A stretch of 54,763 nt of DNA, from contig CAMJZA010000017.1 in NCBI GenBank assembly GCA_946410085.1, forward strand, positions 1-54,763, in the 5' to 3' direction. The notes under the pieces are model-generated. The model made no database searches, was not told the DNA's origin, and saw only the letters and a list, made by a program, of their open reading frames with translations. Source of the DNA: an uncultured Treponema sp. (GTDB lineage Bacteria; Spirochaetota; Spirochaetia; Treponematales; Treponemataceae). Positions 41,046 to 49,117 of this stretch are shown in pieces. Both the position numbers and the translations under genes were made by a program. The first letter of the stretch is position 1, and each line of letters opens with the position of its first letter.

Positions 41046-43157
41046 TTACAGGAAATACGTCTTCATCAGGCCTTTTCCCTTTACGTCGATTTCATGCTCG
41101 CTGTACTGGAAAAGGCGGGAGGTCTGCGCCTTCGTTGCTTCCGTTACATGGATTCTCATGGGGATGCCGGTGCTTTCCATCCGGCTTGCGACATTAACGG
41201 TGTCACCCCAGATATCGTAAATGAACTTGGTCTTTCCGATGACCCCGGCAACGAGCGGGCCTGAGTTTATGCCGAGCCTGATCTGGAGCTTGACGCTTGA
41301 GCCTGCGTTGAACGAGCGGACGTCGCCCAAAAGCCCCCGGGCAAAATGGATCATCCGGGCAGCTCCGTCGTTGTTGCGCTCCTGCGTAAGCCCGGCTGCC
41401 GCCATATACGCGTCCCCGATTGTCTTGATTTTTTCGATACCCTCGTGCCGTGCCCGCTCATCAAACATGGAGAACATCCTGTTGAGCAGGGAGACCACTT
41501 CCTCGGCGGTCATCTCCCCGCTTATCTTCGTGAAGCCGACGATGTCGGTAAAAAGAACCGTGACGTTCGGATACTGCCGCGCTATGGTGCTGTCCGGGTG
41601 CGCCGTGAGTTCTTTCGCAATTTCTTCCGGCAGGATATTCAGGAGCAGGTTTTCCGACCGGTTCTTTTCTGCTTCAAGTTCCCTCGTGCGCTCCTTCACG
41701 GTATTTTCAAGCTTCCGGTTTTCTTCTTCAACGTGGATAAGCTTTCCTTCTAGCAGCGTGATTGTCGATGCAATAATGAAGATGACAAAAAGCAGGGCAA
41801 GAAAAACGTTGAAAAGCCTGTTCGTCAGCGGCTTCAGAATGCTTGCATAGCTGAACTCGATTTTCCGTGCGAGCGGCTGGTAGTCATGCGGCGTGTACAT
41901 GATGCAGCCGAAGCCGAGCGTCTTCAAGGGCGTAATCGTATAAAAGTCCTCGCCGTGAATGTTCTCCTCATCGCCCTTATGCGGTTTCTGGACATTCAAT
42001 GCGCCGCCGGAAAGCGAGAAGGTTCCGTTCCAGGGACCCGGATCAACGGAGCAGCCTTCCGGAACGGATATCGAAAAATGCCATTCGGTAATGATTGTGC
42101 TGCTCATGTTGTTGAATATGGTGCCGTCGTACTGCGCCCCCGTCCTGTCGGGATCTTCCCCGTCAACCCAGTGCTTCTCCGCATTCCGCACGAAGGTCAC
42201 GCAGACTGACTTTGCCGGATCGTTTTCCGTATACGGATCTTCGATGACCAGCGTTTTTTCCGGGAGCGCTATGCCGGTGATTGAGGCGACGACCAGCACG
42301 ATGAGAATTCCGCCCAGGCTTACGGAAAGCGTCTGCCAGAAATGATTCCGCACGACCCGTTTCCGTGTCTCTGCTGAAGCGCTATCCGCTTTATAGACCG
42401 GGCTGATGATTGTATGTGCCCGCTCCCCCGAATAGAACTCCAGTTCCATCAGCTTTATGGAAGAATAGAACAGGTGCAGTGCACCGACCCCCAGGGCAGC
42501 ATTTATCCACGGGAATCCGTAGCGCATGAGGATCAGGACCACACCGATGAGGGGAAAGACAAAGTACAGCAGGAGGGAAACAAAGGCATTGACCGCAAAC
42601 TTTTTCCTGTTCTGCAGGAACATCGTGAGCGTGATGAGTCCGGGCAGAATCCCCAGAATGATGCCTAACGGATAAAAGGTATTCCGGTGGTACAGGTTGT
42701 TTTCGTCAAAATAATAGAAAAGATCCGTAAACTGGCTGAAAACTATGCTGCCTATGCCGGCAAGGCACAGAAAGAAGACTATGAAAAGCTGAACCGGAAT
42801 TCCGCCCTTTACGGAAGCTTTTGGATGCAAAAGCAACGACAGGCTGAGGCGCGACTGCTTTATGAATTCGCAGACATAGAAGCAGAAGAAAAAGGAGACT
42901 GAAAAATTGCAGGCGAAGACGAGGAAATTGCTGAGGCGCACCATGTAATAGCCCGTCCCGCTGCTGTTTCCCCGGTACAGGTATGCGAGGGCATCGGAAA
43001 GGAGCAGGACGCCGGTGAAGAACTCAATGTATATGAGCGTCCGCCTGCCGTTCTGCCGGAGTTTATGGCCCGACCACAGAAAGACGCCTGTCTGAAAGCA
43101 AAAGAAGGACAGGAAGGCAAGGGATGCAATGCTGATAATCCTGGTAAACTCGGTCAT
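41046..43157 (-). CDS. Membrane class III adenylate cyclase
   Basis: 703 residues. Seven or so N-terminal membrane segments (about 5-235) are followed by one more near 275-295. A periplasmic domain of about 130 residues has strand patterns (EWHFSISVPEGCSVDPGPWNG, in part) recalling a carbohydrate-binding fold. Another segment (about 440-460), a coiled-coil linker ending in LLLNILPEEIAKEL, and the catalytic domain follow. Metal Asp residues are in LFTDIVGFT and KTIGDAYMA. Adenine is selected by Lys in KIKTIG and Asp in IYDIWGDTVNVASRM. It makes cAMP. AGGAGG lies 8 nt before the ATG. Confidence 0.9.
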   Translation of the reverse strand: MTEFTRIISIASLAFLSFFCFQTGVFLWSGHKLRQNGRRTLIYIEFFTGVLLLSDALAYLYRGNSSGTGYYMVRLSNFLVFACNFSVSFFFCFYVCEFIKQSRLSLSLLLHPKASVKGGIPVQLFIVFFLCLAGIGSIVFSQFTDLFYYFDENNLYHRNTFYPLGIILGILPGLITLTMFLQNRKKFAVNAFVSLLLYFVFPLIGVVLILMRYGFPWINAALGVGALHLFYSSIKLMELEFYSGERAHTIISPVYKADSASAETRKRVVRNHFWQTLSVSLGGILIVLVVASITGIALPEKTLVIEDPYTENDPAKSVCVTFVRNAEKHWVDGEDPDRTGAQYDGTIFNNMSSTIITEWHFSISVPEGCSVDPGPWNGTFSLSGGALNVQKPHKGDEENIHGEDFYTITPLKTLGFGCIMYTPHDYQPLARKIEFSYASILKPLTNRLFNVFLALLFVIFIIASTITLLEGKLIHVEEENRKLENTVKERTRELEAEKNRSENLLLNILPEEIAKELTAHPDSTIARQYPNVTVLFTDIVGFTKISGEMTAEEVVSLLNRMFSMFDERARHEGIEKIKTIGDAYMAAAGLTQERNNDGAARMIHFARGLLGDVRSFNAGSSVKLQIRLGINSGPLVAGVIGKTKFIYDIWGDTVNVASRMESTGIPMRIHVTEATKAQTSRLFQYSEHEIDVKGKGLMKTYFL

Positions 43158-43299
43158 GCTTTATTCCTCCTGATGAAAACTCAAACTGCCCGGTCCTTGA
43201 AGCGCCTGCGCAGGCAGGTGACCATGCGGATGGCGGCGAAAGAATAAAAACACCTGCGTTTTTTCATAGCATGCGTTCCGTCAAATGTCATCTGCCGGC

Positions 43300-44232
43300 C
43301 TAGCCTATCTGCTCTATCACGGACGAACCCGTCTCGCCGTCCGCCCAGCGCCATGACTCATGGTAGCGGATTTTTCCGTCCGCCGTCAGTTCGAACGTAG
43401 AATCACAGCTGCCGGCCTTTACTTCCCGGTCGGTGTTCATGTGCTGGTAGGAAAAATGGAGGCTCCGGTCCGCAGCAATCGTGCCTATCAGAAAACCCTT
43501 CAGGATCCTGCCGCCGGAATACTCTGCCCAGACGGCATCTCCCTCCTGATGGTAGCAGAAGACGGTCTGGCCAGACACTTCGCCGGAAGCCAAGTTTTCC
43601 ACCGCCGTAAAATAGGTGTTCTCCAGCGAGAAGGGATGTTCCTGCTGCGCAAAAAACGTTTTTCCCTTCCCGTATGCGAGCTCCAGGTTCCGGCTCCAGT
43701 TCTCTTCCCGACTGCTGCACGCCTTCGTCATGCCGTCGAATACGACGAACTCCGCATCCCTGACCCGCCTGAACAGGCGGTCGCCGAACATCACCTTCTT
43801 CATGCTCGGAAGGAGGTTGAACTTTTCAAGATCCGCCGTTACATGCCCTGCGGTACAGAGGATAAGGCCCCTGTCCAGCAGCTTCATCGTCTTTTCGCCG
43901 TAGGCATACCCGTAGGTCCAGACCCGGTCAAACCAGCCGACGAGCTTCGCCGGGGCTTCCGTCCAGAAGACCGGATAGATGAACGCGATTGCATCCGAGG
44001 CATTGATCTTCGCCTGTTCCGCCAGCACGTCTTCCGCAAGGTCAGGGGTATTCCGGTAGTTGGAGTCCCGCAGGTATTCCTTCTCGCTCATGTCCGTCTG
44101 AAAGTTCATCTTATATAAATCGGAAAGGACATACTCATTGCCGGAGTCCACGATGCCCTTTATGAACGCATCCCGCACGTTTCTGGTAAACGAATCCTCC
44201 GACGGGTGGCAATAGACGATAAAGACTTTCAT
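43300..44232 (-). CDS. NAD(P)H oxidoreductase fused to an acetylglutamate-synthase-like domain
   Basis: 310 residues from the ATG at 44232 (GGGG upstream). Residues 1-195 are an MdaB/Kef-type flavodoxin-like quinone reductase: VYCHPSEDSFTRNV, DAIAFIYPVFWTEAPAKLVGWFDRVWTYGYAY (in part YPVFWTEAPAKLVGWFDRV). Residues about 205-310 match small proteins annotated as n-acetylglutamate synthase-like: VFCYHQEGDAVWAEYSGG, KGFLIG, HFSYQHMN and YHESWRW. The two are normally separate genes. The fusion is in frame, and both halves are complete. Confidence 0.85.
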   Translation of the reverse strand: MKVFIVYCHPSEDSFTRNVRDAFIKGIVDSGNEYVLSDLYKMNFQTDMSEKEYLRDSNYRNTPDLAEDVLAEQAKINASDAIAFIYPVFWTEAPAKLVGWFDRVWTYGYAYGEKTMKLLDRGLILCTAGHVTADLEKFNLLPSMKKVMFGDRLFRRVRDAEFVVFDGMTKACSSREENWSRNLELAYGKGKTFFAQQEHPFSLENTYFTAVENLASGEVSGQTVFCYHQEGDAVWAEYSGGRILKGFLIGTIAADRSLHFSYQHMNTDREVKAGSCDSTFELTADGKIRYHESWRWADGETGSSVIEQIG

Positions 44233-44399
44233 GGTTCCCCCTTTCGAACTGGCATACGTCCGGTTTATACCGGCCGAACTGCTTTCCGGCGGATGAACGC
44301 CCGGTGCAGCCGTGCCCGGCCCCATTATTGCCGGAGCCCCTGCCGTACGCCAAAAGGGTAGCATAAATCCCGGACAGTTGCCAGACCTCCGCAGGCATT

Positions 44400-45344
44400 T
44401 CAGAAGAGTTCGGCCTGCTGCGGGCAGGCAGGAAGCTTCCAGCTTTTCTGTTCAGCCTGATGGATGACATCGCCGGGAAGGGAAGCGCCGATCAGGAAGG
44501 GGGAGGCGGGGTCATGCCGGCGTATGTTCCCGCGTGTTTTCTGAGGGTCCGCATTCGCATAGCAGTAGCGGCAGAAATGGGCACAGGACGAATACGCCCC
44601 GATGTCACAGGAGAGGTAGCAGCTGCATTCCGAACGGGAAGGCTTGTAATGCGGAAAATGGAGGGGCGTTCCTGCGGCGGTCTGGTACAGGTCTGCCGTC
44701 ATGCAGGCGGAACTGGTGGCCCCGTAGGGAACGAGCAGGTCGCCCATTCCGCAGGTGCGTATGCCCATGCCGTGGTCTGCGGCAATGTGAATCAGGTCTT
44801 TTCCGAGGCGTATCTTTTCTTCCTGCGAAAGGGGACGCGCCTCGGGGAAGGTGCGCGCAAGCTTGGGGTACAGCTGTATGAAGCTGATGACGCAGTTTTC
44901 CGTCGCGCCTTCCAGCGCGCCCGCCATTGCGGCAAAAGCCCGCCGGTGGTAGTCCGCCGTGTATTTTCCGTCCAGCAGGATAGGATCATAGCGCCAGCCG
45001 ATCCGCTTCGTTCCCACAAGGGCAGAAAGCTGCCTGAAAACTTCCAGCATCCGGTGCTTGTCCGGAACCCCGGGCTCAATGTCCCGGCCATAGGGAGTAA
45101 TCGTGACATACCAGAACTGGCCGAAGCCCATCGAATCCAGGACAGGAACATGCGGCAGCATGGGTTCGGGGTTCTTGGTGCAGAAGCCTATCAGGTCCAC
45201 CAGGTCAGGGCGGATTTCATAGCGGGTGACCGCCGGAGGATGAAAGGGATTCCGCACAAGGACAAAGCCTTCCCTTACCCGGTTCATGAACCAGGCGGAA
45301 TAGAAGGCCGGAATGTCCGTCCGCTGGCCGGTATTCAGGATCAT
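44400..45344 (-). CDS. DUF1848 family protein
   Basis: 314 residues. The start is characteristic (MILNTGQRTDIPAFYSAWFMNRV), with RNPFHPPAVTRY, the VDLIGFCTKNPEPML run, and FGQFWYVTITPYG. Near the end are SRSECSCYLSCDIGAYSSCAHFCRYCYAN, whose clustered cysteines suggest an iron-sulfur or zinc site akin to radical SAM proteins. The biochemical role is unknown. GAGGG lies close before the ATG. Confidence 0.88.
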   Translation of the reverse strand: MILNTGQRTDIPAFYSAWFMNRVREGFVLVRNPFHPPAVTRYEIRPDLVDLIGFCTKNPEPMLPHVPVLDSMGFGQFWYVTITPYGRDIEPGVPDKHRMLEVFRQLSALVGTKRIGWRYDPILLDGKYTADYHRRAFAAMAGALEGATENCVISFIQLYPKLARTFPEARPLSQEEKIRLGKDLIHIAADHGMGIRTCGMGDLLVPYGATSSACMTADLYQTAAGTPLHFPHYKPSRSECSCYLSCDIGAYSSCAHFCRYCYANADPQKTRGNIRRHDPASPFLIGASLPGDVIHQAEQKSWKLPACPQQAELF

Positions 45345-45425
45345 GGTGCCCTCACGGCTTTCTGCCGCCCCTGCACTTTCTCACCGGCTACATTGCCGGA
45401 AGCTGCCGCAGGGGTGTACCGCAGC

Positions 45426-45869
45426 CTACTTCCAGTGCTTCAGCTGGGACAGCTGGCTGACAAAATAGTTCCGCCGTTCTTCCGCGCTCCTGTTCTCTGG
45501 GTTCGGTATATGGTCCACAAGATAGTCAAGGAGGGCGTTCATGGTCTTATACGTAAATGCACCGCTGCTATAGCACCAGGTACAGTAGTCCTCGTTAAAC
45601 GTTCCGTCGGGTTCCCTGCTGATCAGGGAATCCTCCGAAAGCGGCATGCCGCAGCACTGGCAGAAAAGCGTGCGGGGCGAACCCAGTATCGTATTGATGG
45701 AAACATTGAACTCGCGCGACAGTACCTTCAGCATGTCGGGATTGGGCTGGGTCTCACCGGTCTCCCAGCGGCTCACGGCCTGTCGCGTCACGTGTACCTT
45801 CTGAGCCATCTCTTCCTGCGTCAGCCTGTTCTTTTCCCGCAGGTTCCTCAGGATATCCTTTACTTCCAT
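45426..45869 (-). CDS. XRE-family regulator with zinc-ribbon domain
   Basis: 147 residues from the ATG at 45869 (GGAGG 6 nt upstream). Residues 1-60 are a Cro/CI-type helix-turn-helix (NRLTQEEMAQKVHVTRQAVSRWE, in part). Residues about 68-145 are the putative zinc ribbon CQCCGMPL...CTWCYSSGAF followed by a helical tail. This two-domain form is common as a stand-alone regulator. It is divergent from amt, with which it shares a 517-bp intergenic region. Confidence 0.88.
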   Translation of the reverse strand: MEVKDILRNLREKNRLTQEEMAQKVHVTRQAVSRWETGETQPNPDMLKVLSREFNVSINTILGSPRTLFCQCCGMPLSEDSLISREPDGTFNEDYCTWCYSSGAFTYKTMNALLDYLVDHIPNPENRSAEERRNYFVSQLSQLKHWK

Positions 45870-45990
45870 AACTTTCCTCCATGTTTTTCCCGTCATTTCT
45901 CCCGTCCGGCACTCTGTGCGTCTCTTAGAGCGGCCTTCATCATGCGCTCAACGCAGGCGTCGGGTGCCCTCATACGTCGCCCATATGGTC

Positions 45991-46039
45991 AGTATAGCAG
46001 CTTTCCCGCAAAAAGGAAAGAAACAGCCCGTTGCTTTTT
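45991..46039 (-). promoter_or_regulatory. XRE-gene promoter with a block shared with the dfsB-like gene
   Basis: On the minus strand AAAAAGCAAC, then CTGTTTCTTTC, lead to TATACT (45996 to 45991). The same arrangement, with about 80 percent identity over 50 bp, precedes the gene at 52632-53180 (see 53308-53355). Confidence 0.5.
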
Positions 46040-46136
46040 AAGCAGGCTCCATCAGTTCCCAGTGACCGTTTTTGTCTACCCACCCCGCTTGACTAGCTAA
46101 CAGGACATTTTGCGCCGGAACGATCCTGCCCCCCAC

Positions 46137-46165
46137 TTGACTATTTTTCCGTAATCTGCAATACT
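46137..46165 (+). promoter_or_regulatory. Promoter of amt
   Basis: TTGACT (46137-46142) and AATACT (46160-46165) with 17 nt between. The start would fall near 46172, only 9 bp before the hairpin at 46181. Confidence 0.55.
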
Positions 46166-46180
46166 CCCTTTCAGAAGGCA

Positions 46181-46226
46181 AAGACGTCTTGAAGGTATGT
46201 ACATACGTTCAAGGCGTCTTTTTTTT
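46181..46226 (+). terminator. Leader terminator (attenuator) upstream of amt
   Basis: A near-perfect 40-bp palindrome: AAGACGTCTTGAA pairs with TTCAAGGCGTCTT with one G-T pair, and its centre GTATGTACATAC is itself a perfect palindrome. Eight T residues follow. The upstream gene is on the other strand, so the only plus-strand transcript it can stop is that of amt. Confidence 0.65.
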
Positions 46227-46386
46227 CTGCAATCTTATTTTATTCGGCAAAGGCGTCGTTTTTCCCGGCACAGTGCATAACGGGTGCACGGGAGAAGCGG
46301 CGCTTTTTTTTATTCAGACGAGCAGTTTCAGAAGCCCCCCGGCAGTTCCGCTGCCGCGGACTTCTGCACCTGCTCAGGAGGATTCT

Positions 46387-48120
46387 ATGGACTCGGTTTG
46401 GGGAGTATGGTATCTGATCGGCGCCGCGCTGGTATTCTTCATGCAGTGCGGATTTGCGATGGTCGAGACGGGTTTCACGCGTGCAAAGAACGCGGGAAAC
46501 ATCATCATGAAGAACCTGATGGACTTCTGCATCGGCACGCCCATGTTCATGCTGCTGGGATTCGGACTGATGATGAGCGAGAACTACTTCTTCGGTTTCA
46601 TCGGCAAGCCCGACATGCAGCTCTTCACGAACTTTGAGAGCATCGACTGGTCAAGCTTCGTGTTCAACCTGGTATTCTGCGCAACGGCCGCAACGATTGT
46701 TTCCGGCGCAATGGCAGAGCGGACAAAGTTCAGCGCCTACTGCATCTATTCCGCCATCATTTCCGCCGTCGTCTATCCGATCGAAGCGGGCTGGGTCTGG
46801 AATGGCCAGGGCTGGCTGGCGCAGATGGGCTTCACCGACTTCGCAGGTTCCGCGGCAATCCATTCGGTCGGCGGCTGCGCAGCCTTGATCGGTGCCATCT
46901 TCCTTGGTCCGAGAATCGGAAAGTACAGCTACGGCAAGGACGGAAAGGTTACCGCCGTCCATGCCTTCCCGGGGCATTCCCTGCCGCTCGGCGCACTGGG
47001 AACCTTCATCCTCTGGTTCGGCTGGTACGGCTTCAACGGCGCCGCCTGCGTTTCAATGCAGGGCATCGGCGGACTTGCAGCCGTGTTCACGACAACGACG
47101 ATTGCGCCGGCCCTCGCCTGCGTGACGACAATGCTGTTCACCTGGTTCAAGAACGGCAAGCCCGACGTGTCCATGACACTGAATGCTTCCCTTGCCGGAC
47201 TTGTCGCAATTACGGCCCCCTGTGCAACAGCCGACGCGCTCGGTGCTTCAATCATCGGAATCGTTGCGGGCATCATCGTCGTGCTCGTCGTCGAGTTCCT
47301 TGACCTGAAGCTCCACATAGACGATCCGGTCGGTGCAGTCGCCGTTCACCTTGCAAACGGCATCTGGGGAACCGTCGCCTGCGGTCTCTTTAACTGCGGC
47401 GAGGCCTGCAGGGAAGCCGGAACCCTGGGCCTCTTCTACGGCGGCGGCTTCCATCAGCTGGGCGTCCAGTGCCTCGGCGAAGCAGTCATCCTGCTGTGGA
47501 CGACGGTCCTGATGGTCATCACCTTCAGCCTGATACGGAAGCTGCACGGCCTGCGCGCAAGTGCCGAAGAAGAAATCATCGGCCTGGACAAGCTGGAGCA
47601 CGGCATTTCGTCAAGCTACGCAGGATTTGCAACGGTCCTCACGGGCGAAGAACAGCAGGAAGCCGCCGCGAACGGGGTCAGCCTGGGTGCTTCTGCCGCA
47701 CCAGTGGCAAGCGCAGTCCCCGTCGCCGACTACTCCAGGTACACGCCCAACAAGACGGCAAGCGGCGAGGCGACCTTCAAGAAGCTGGTCATCATCACGC
47801 GGCAGTCCAAGTTCGATGAGCTCAAGACCGCACTCAACGGCATAGGGCTCACCGGTATGACGGTCACGAACGTGCTCGGCTGCGGCGTACAGCACGGAAA
47901 GACGGAAAAATACCGCGGCGTTCCGCTCGACATGACCCTGCTGCCGAAAATCCAGGTGGAAACCGTCGTTTCAAAGGTTCCCGTTGATCTGGTCATTGAA
48001 ACGGCACAGAAGGTCCTGTACACCGGACACATCGGCGACGGCAAGATCTTCGTCTACAATGTGGAAAAGGTCGTCAAGGTCCGCACGGGAGAGGAAGGCT
48101 TCGACGCCCTGCAGGATTAA
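46387..48120 (+). CDS. amt: Ammonium transporter fused to a C-terminal PII domain
   Basis: 577 residues from the ATG at 46387 (AGGAGG upstream). Residues 1-410 are an Amt channel (MQCGFAMVETGF, AGSAAIHSVGGCAALIGA, WFGWYGFNGA, HLANGIWGTVACG). After an Ala/Pro/Ser linker, residues about 462-577 are a PII protein: KLVIITRQSKFDELKTAL, GKTEKYRGV and TGHIGDGKIFVYNVEKVVKVRTGEEG. In PII the modified tyrosine is residue 51; the matching position here is Leu514, while the Tyr46 equivalent (Tyr509) is kept. So the built-in PII probably senses ATP, ADP and 2-oxoglutarate without uridylylation and gates the channel directly. Confidence 0.92.
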   Translation: MDSVWGVWYLIGAALVFFMQCGFAMVETGFTRAKNAGNIIMKNLMDFCIGTPMFMLLGFGLMMSENYFFGFIGKPDMQLFTNFESIDWSSFVFNLVFCATAATIVSGAMAERTKFSAYCIYSAIISAVVYPIEAGWVWNGQGWLAQMGFTDFAGSAAIHSVGGCAALIGAIFLGPRIGKYSYGKDGKVTAVHAFPGHSLPLGALGTFILWFGWYGFNGAACVSMQGIGGLAAVFTTTTIAPALACVTTMLFTWFKNGKPDVSMTLNASLAGLVAITAPCATADALGASIIGIVAGIIVVLVVEFLDLKLHIDDPVGAVAVHLANGIWGTVACGLFNCGEACREAGTLGLFYGGGFHQLGVQCLGEAVILLWTTVLMVITFSLIRKLHGLRASAEEEIIGLDKLEHGISSSYAGFATVLTGEEQQEAAANGVSLGASAAPVASAVPVADYSRYTPNKTASGEATFKKLVIITRQSKFDELKTALNGIGLTGMTVTNVLGCGVQHGKTEKYRGVPLDMTLLPKIQVETVVSKVPVDLVIETAQKVLYTGHIGDGKIFVYNVEKVVKVRTGEEGFDALQD

Positions 48121-48237
48121 GCGGCATTCAAAAAAACAGGCGGTCGGGGCTGGTATCAGGCGACAGCCAGTGTGCAGTTGCCGCCGTGACGGTGCAACCG
48201 CAGCCGCAACAGTGCCGCCACGATTTACACCGTCGCC

Positions 48238-48265
48238 GGCCGTCCGGGACTAGTCCCGGACGGCC
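48238..48265. terminator. Perfect 28-bp palindrome after amt
   Basis: GGCCGTCCGGGACT and its exact reverse complement meet without a loop. It is 118 bp past the amt stop. There is no T tract on either side, so termination is likely but not certain. Nothing else was seen in the 292 bp between amt and nth. Confidence 0.5.
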
Positions 48266-48412
48266 CCCTTATTGCGGCCTGTGGCTTCCCCGTATCCTCC
48301 GCCGGAGTTCTCGTGAACCTGCGGTATATTTCGGGACCATCTGCAATGGAAACGTGCTGAATCTACGGCACAGACTGGATGCGTCTGCGCCGCAGATTGT
48401 CGTTCAAGTACT

Positions 48413-49117
48413 CTAGTCGATGCGGGAGTCGAACCCGCATTGACAGGACGAACCCCAGCGGCACAGGCCCGTCAGTACGCACTCCCCGCAGCGGGGCTTC
48501 CGCGCCGTGCAGACATAGCGGCCGTGCAGGAGCAACCAGTGGTGGGCATGCAGGGCGTATTCCGCCGGGACCATGCGCTCAAGACCGTCCTCCACCTCCC
48601 CCACGTCCTTTCCCGGGGCAAGCCCCGTCCTGTTGCAGACGCGGAACACATGGGTGTCCACCGGCATCACCGGCTTGTGAAAGATGACGTTCAGGACCAC
48701 GTTCGCGGTCTTGCGTCCCACACCGGAAAGCGTCATCAGTTCCTCCCGCGTGGACGGAACCTCCCCGCCGAAGTTTTCAATGAGCTGCCGGCTCAGTTCC
48801 ATGATGTGCCTGGCCTTCGCGTTATATAATCCGATAGAACGGATATAGGGTATGAGTCCCGCCTCGCCGAGTGCAAGCATCCGCTCAGGCGTGCTTATCT
48901 GTTCGTAGAGGGGAGCCGTCGCAAGGTTGACGCTTTTGTCGGTCGCCTGCGCGCTGAGCACGACGGACACCAGGAAGCAGAAGGGGTTGGGTGCGTGCAG
49001 CTCCGGCTTGGGGATCCCCATCTTCTCCCTGAGCCTGCGGAACAGTTCGGCGGCCTCCGCCGGGGAAAGGCGTTCCGGCAGCGCAGAAGCGTCCGCACGG
49101 GAAAGGCGGGCGCTCAC
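48413..49117 (-). CDS. nth: Endonuclease III
   Basis: 234 residues from a GTG at 49117 that overlaps the cyclase stop (GTGA), with GGAG about 9 nt upstream. The HhH motif with the catalytic lysine is LSGVGRKTANVV, the catalytic Asp is in VDTHVFRV, and the 4Fe-4S cluster is C-x6-C-x2-C-x5-C (CTARKPRCGECVLTGLC). It removes oxidised pyrimidines from DNA. The tail after the cluster (RWGSSCQCGFDSRID) is encoded partly by a tRNA T-arm-like sequence and is not family-typical. Confidence 0.93.
   Translation of the reverse strand: MSARLSRADASALPERLSPAEAAELFRRLREKMGIPKPELHAPNPFCFLVSVVLSAQATDKSVNLATAPLYEQISTPERMLALGEAGLIPYIRSIGLYNAKARHIMELSRQLIENFGGEVPSTREELMTLSGVGRKTANVVLNVIFHKPVMPVDTHVFRVCNRTGLAPGKDVGEVEDGLERMVPAEYALHAHHWLLLHGRYVCTARKPRCGECVLTGLCRWGSSCQCGFDSRID
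48420..48440 (-). other. tRNA T-arm-like sequence at the 3' end of nth
   Basis: On the minus strand ATGCGGG-TTCGACT-CCCGCAT forms a 7-bp stem with the TTCGANT loop of a tRNA or tmRNA T-arm. No acceptor stem partner or other arms could be found, so it is at most a 3' fragment, of the kind left by integration at a tRNA. Confidence 0.35.

Noticed and set aside
40854..41264. Open reading frame across the 22-bp array
   Set aside because: The unit length is not a multiple of three, the frame cycles through low-complexity peptides, and it overlaps the well-supported cyclase gene on the other strand.
48413..48480. Complete tRNA gene at the end of nth
   Set aside because: Only a T-arm-like stem is present. 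No acceptor, D or anticodon arms fit upstream or downstream.
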